A stretch of 64,000 bases of DNA, taken from Macrocystis pyrifera (Eukaryota > Sar > Phaeophyceae > Laminariales > Laminariaceae). The notes under the pieces were generated by a model. It saw nothing but the letters and a program-made list of their open reading frames with translations. It had not been told where the DNA came from and did no database searches. The position numbers and the translations under genes were made by a program. Location: NCBI GenBank assembly GCA_031763025.1, contig JASSKH010000027.1, positions 10,696,055 through 10,760,054 of the forward strand, written 5' to 3'. Shown in pieces: positions 63,600 to 64,000 of this stretch. Numbering within the stretch: position 1 is the stretch's first letter; each line of letters opens with the position of its first letter.

Positions 63600-64000
63600 C
63601 TGTGCAATGTTCCCGCCGAACAGAACAAGGGGCGGAGGGGGAAGACGGGGGTAGGAGGCGGCCAGGAGACGATGCAAAAACAATTTTTCGGCGTGTTGCT
63701 CAATTTTAGTGCGTCTTGACCGTAAAAAGGTTGGGGTGACGTTATGTCACGAGAGGTTTGTCCATCCGCGATGAGCAGATGGGAGTACCACGACGGTAGG
63801 CACGCACAGCACCGTGTTTCGGTCGAGGAGCCCGAGCGGCTTAGCCTGGCCATCCTAGAACAATTTCGACAACAAAAAGACGTGAATAAATAAATGACAC
63901 CCTAGCAAAAAAAGCTGCTTTCAAGAGCGAAAACAAGACGGAAACATATTACACCTCAACGAAAATGCTACTTCAAGACAGGGGAAAAAAAAGACGTAAA
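63600..64000. other. MAD1 intron continuing off the window
   Basis: No further coiled-coil exon was recognised. Minus-strand frames at 63853-63700 are open but do not resemble MAD1. Confidence 0.4.

Overview
The window is nuclear DNA of an intron-rich, repeat-rich eukaryote. Genes are split into short exons (42-292 nt) by spliceosomal introns of 77-2,297 nt with GT-AG ends, and one GC-AG intron. They sit in a background of MITEs, SINEs, hAT elements, satellites and long homopolymers. A stramenopile, most likely a brown alga, would fit the gene set and architecture, but that is inference; no rRNA or organelle marker is present to settle it. Four multi-exon genes are recognisable, and their exon phases close exactly. 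(1) 3.4-6.3 kb, plus strand: the catalytic and C-terminal part of a short-chain dehydrogenase/reductase of the retinol-dehydrogenase/WWOX-like type. Its nucleotide-binding N-terminal exons are not seen and probably lie left of the window. (2) 18.7-24.9 kb, minus strand: indoleamine 2,3-dioxygenase, nearly complete (eight exons, 447 residues), lacking only a short N-terminal exon. (3) 49.4-53.4 kb, plus strand: a DUF6729-like protein with a long Ala- and Val/Gly/Pro-repeat tail and a basic C-terminus. (4) 55.8-63.6 kb, minus strand, running off the right edge: spindle-checkpoint protein MAD1, with coiled coil, Mad2-interaction motif and C-terminal RWD-like domain. Genes 3 and 4 are convergent. 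A probable small membrane-anchored protein lies at 33.25-33.7 kb (minus). The genes do not form a pathway or operon. Layout of the rest: 0-3.4 kb degenerate repeats; 6.3-18 kb gene-poor, with a tandem duplication, a miniature LTR element whose empty site is also present, a GAGTAC-rich degenerate satellite and a 212-228-bp tandem array; 25-33 kb with a 0.7-kb inverted repeat pair, tandem CAG-rich units, a tRNA-derived SINE and a palindromic element; 34-39 kb unassigned; 39.3-44.8 kb three copies of a 1.16-kb repeat, one inverted and split by a 1.06-kb hAT element; 45-49 kb dispersed repeats and a second hAT MITE. Mobile DNA dominates. MITE family 1 has 11 copies (about 110 bp, TTACGGGGG termini) and lies inside introns of three of the four genes. 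Other families are MITE-2 (2 copies), palindromic MITE-3 (3), MITE-4 (3), three hAT-type elements, a TRIM, an Asp-tRNA-like SINE (2) and a roughly 220-bp element ending in poly-C (5). No transposase or reverse transcriptase was recognised, so all of these appear non-autonomous.
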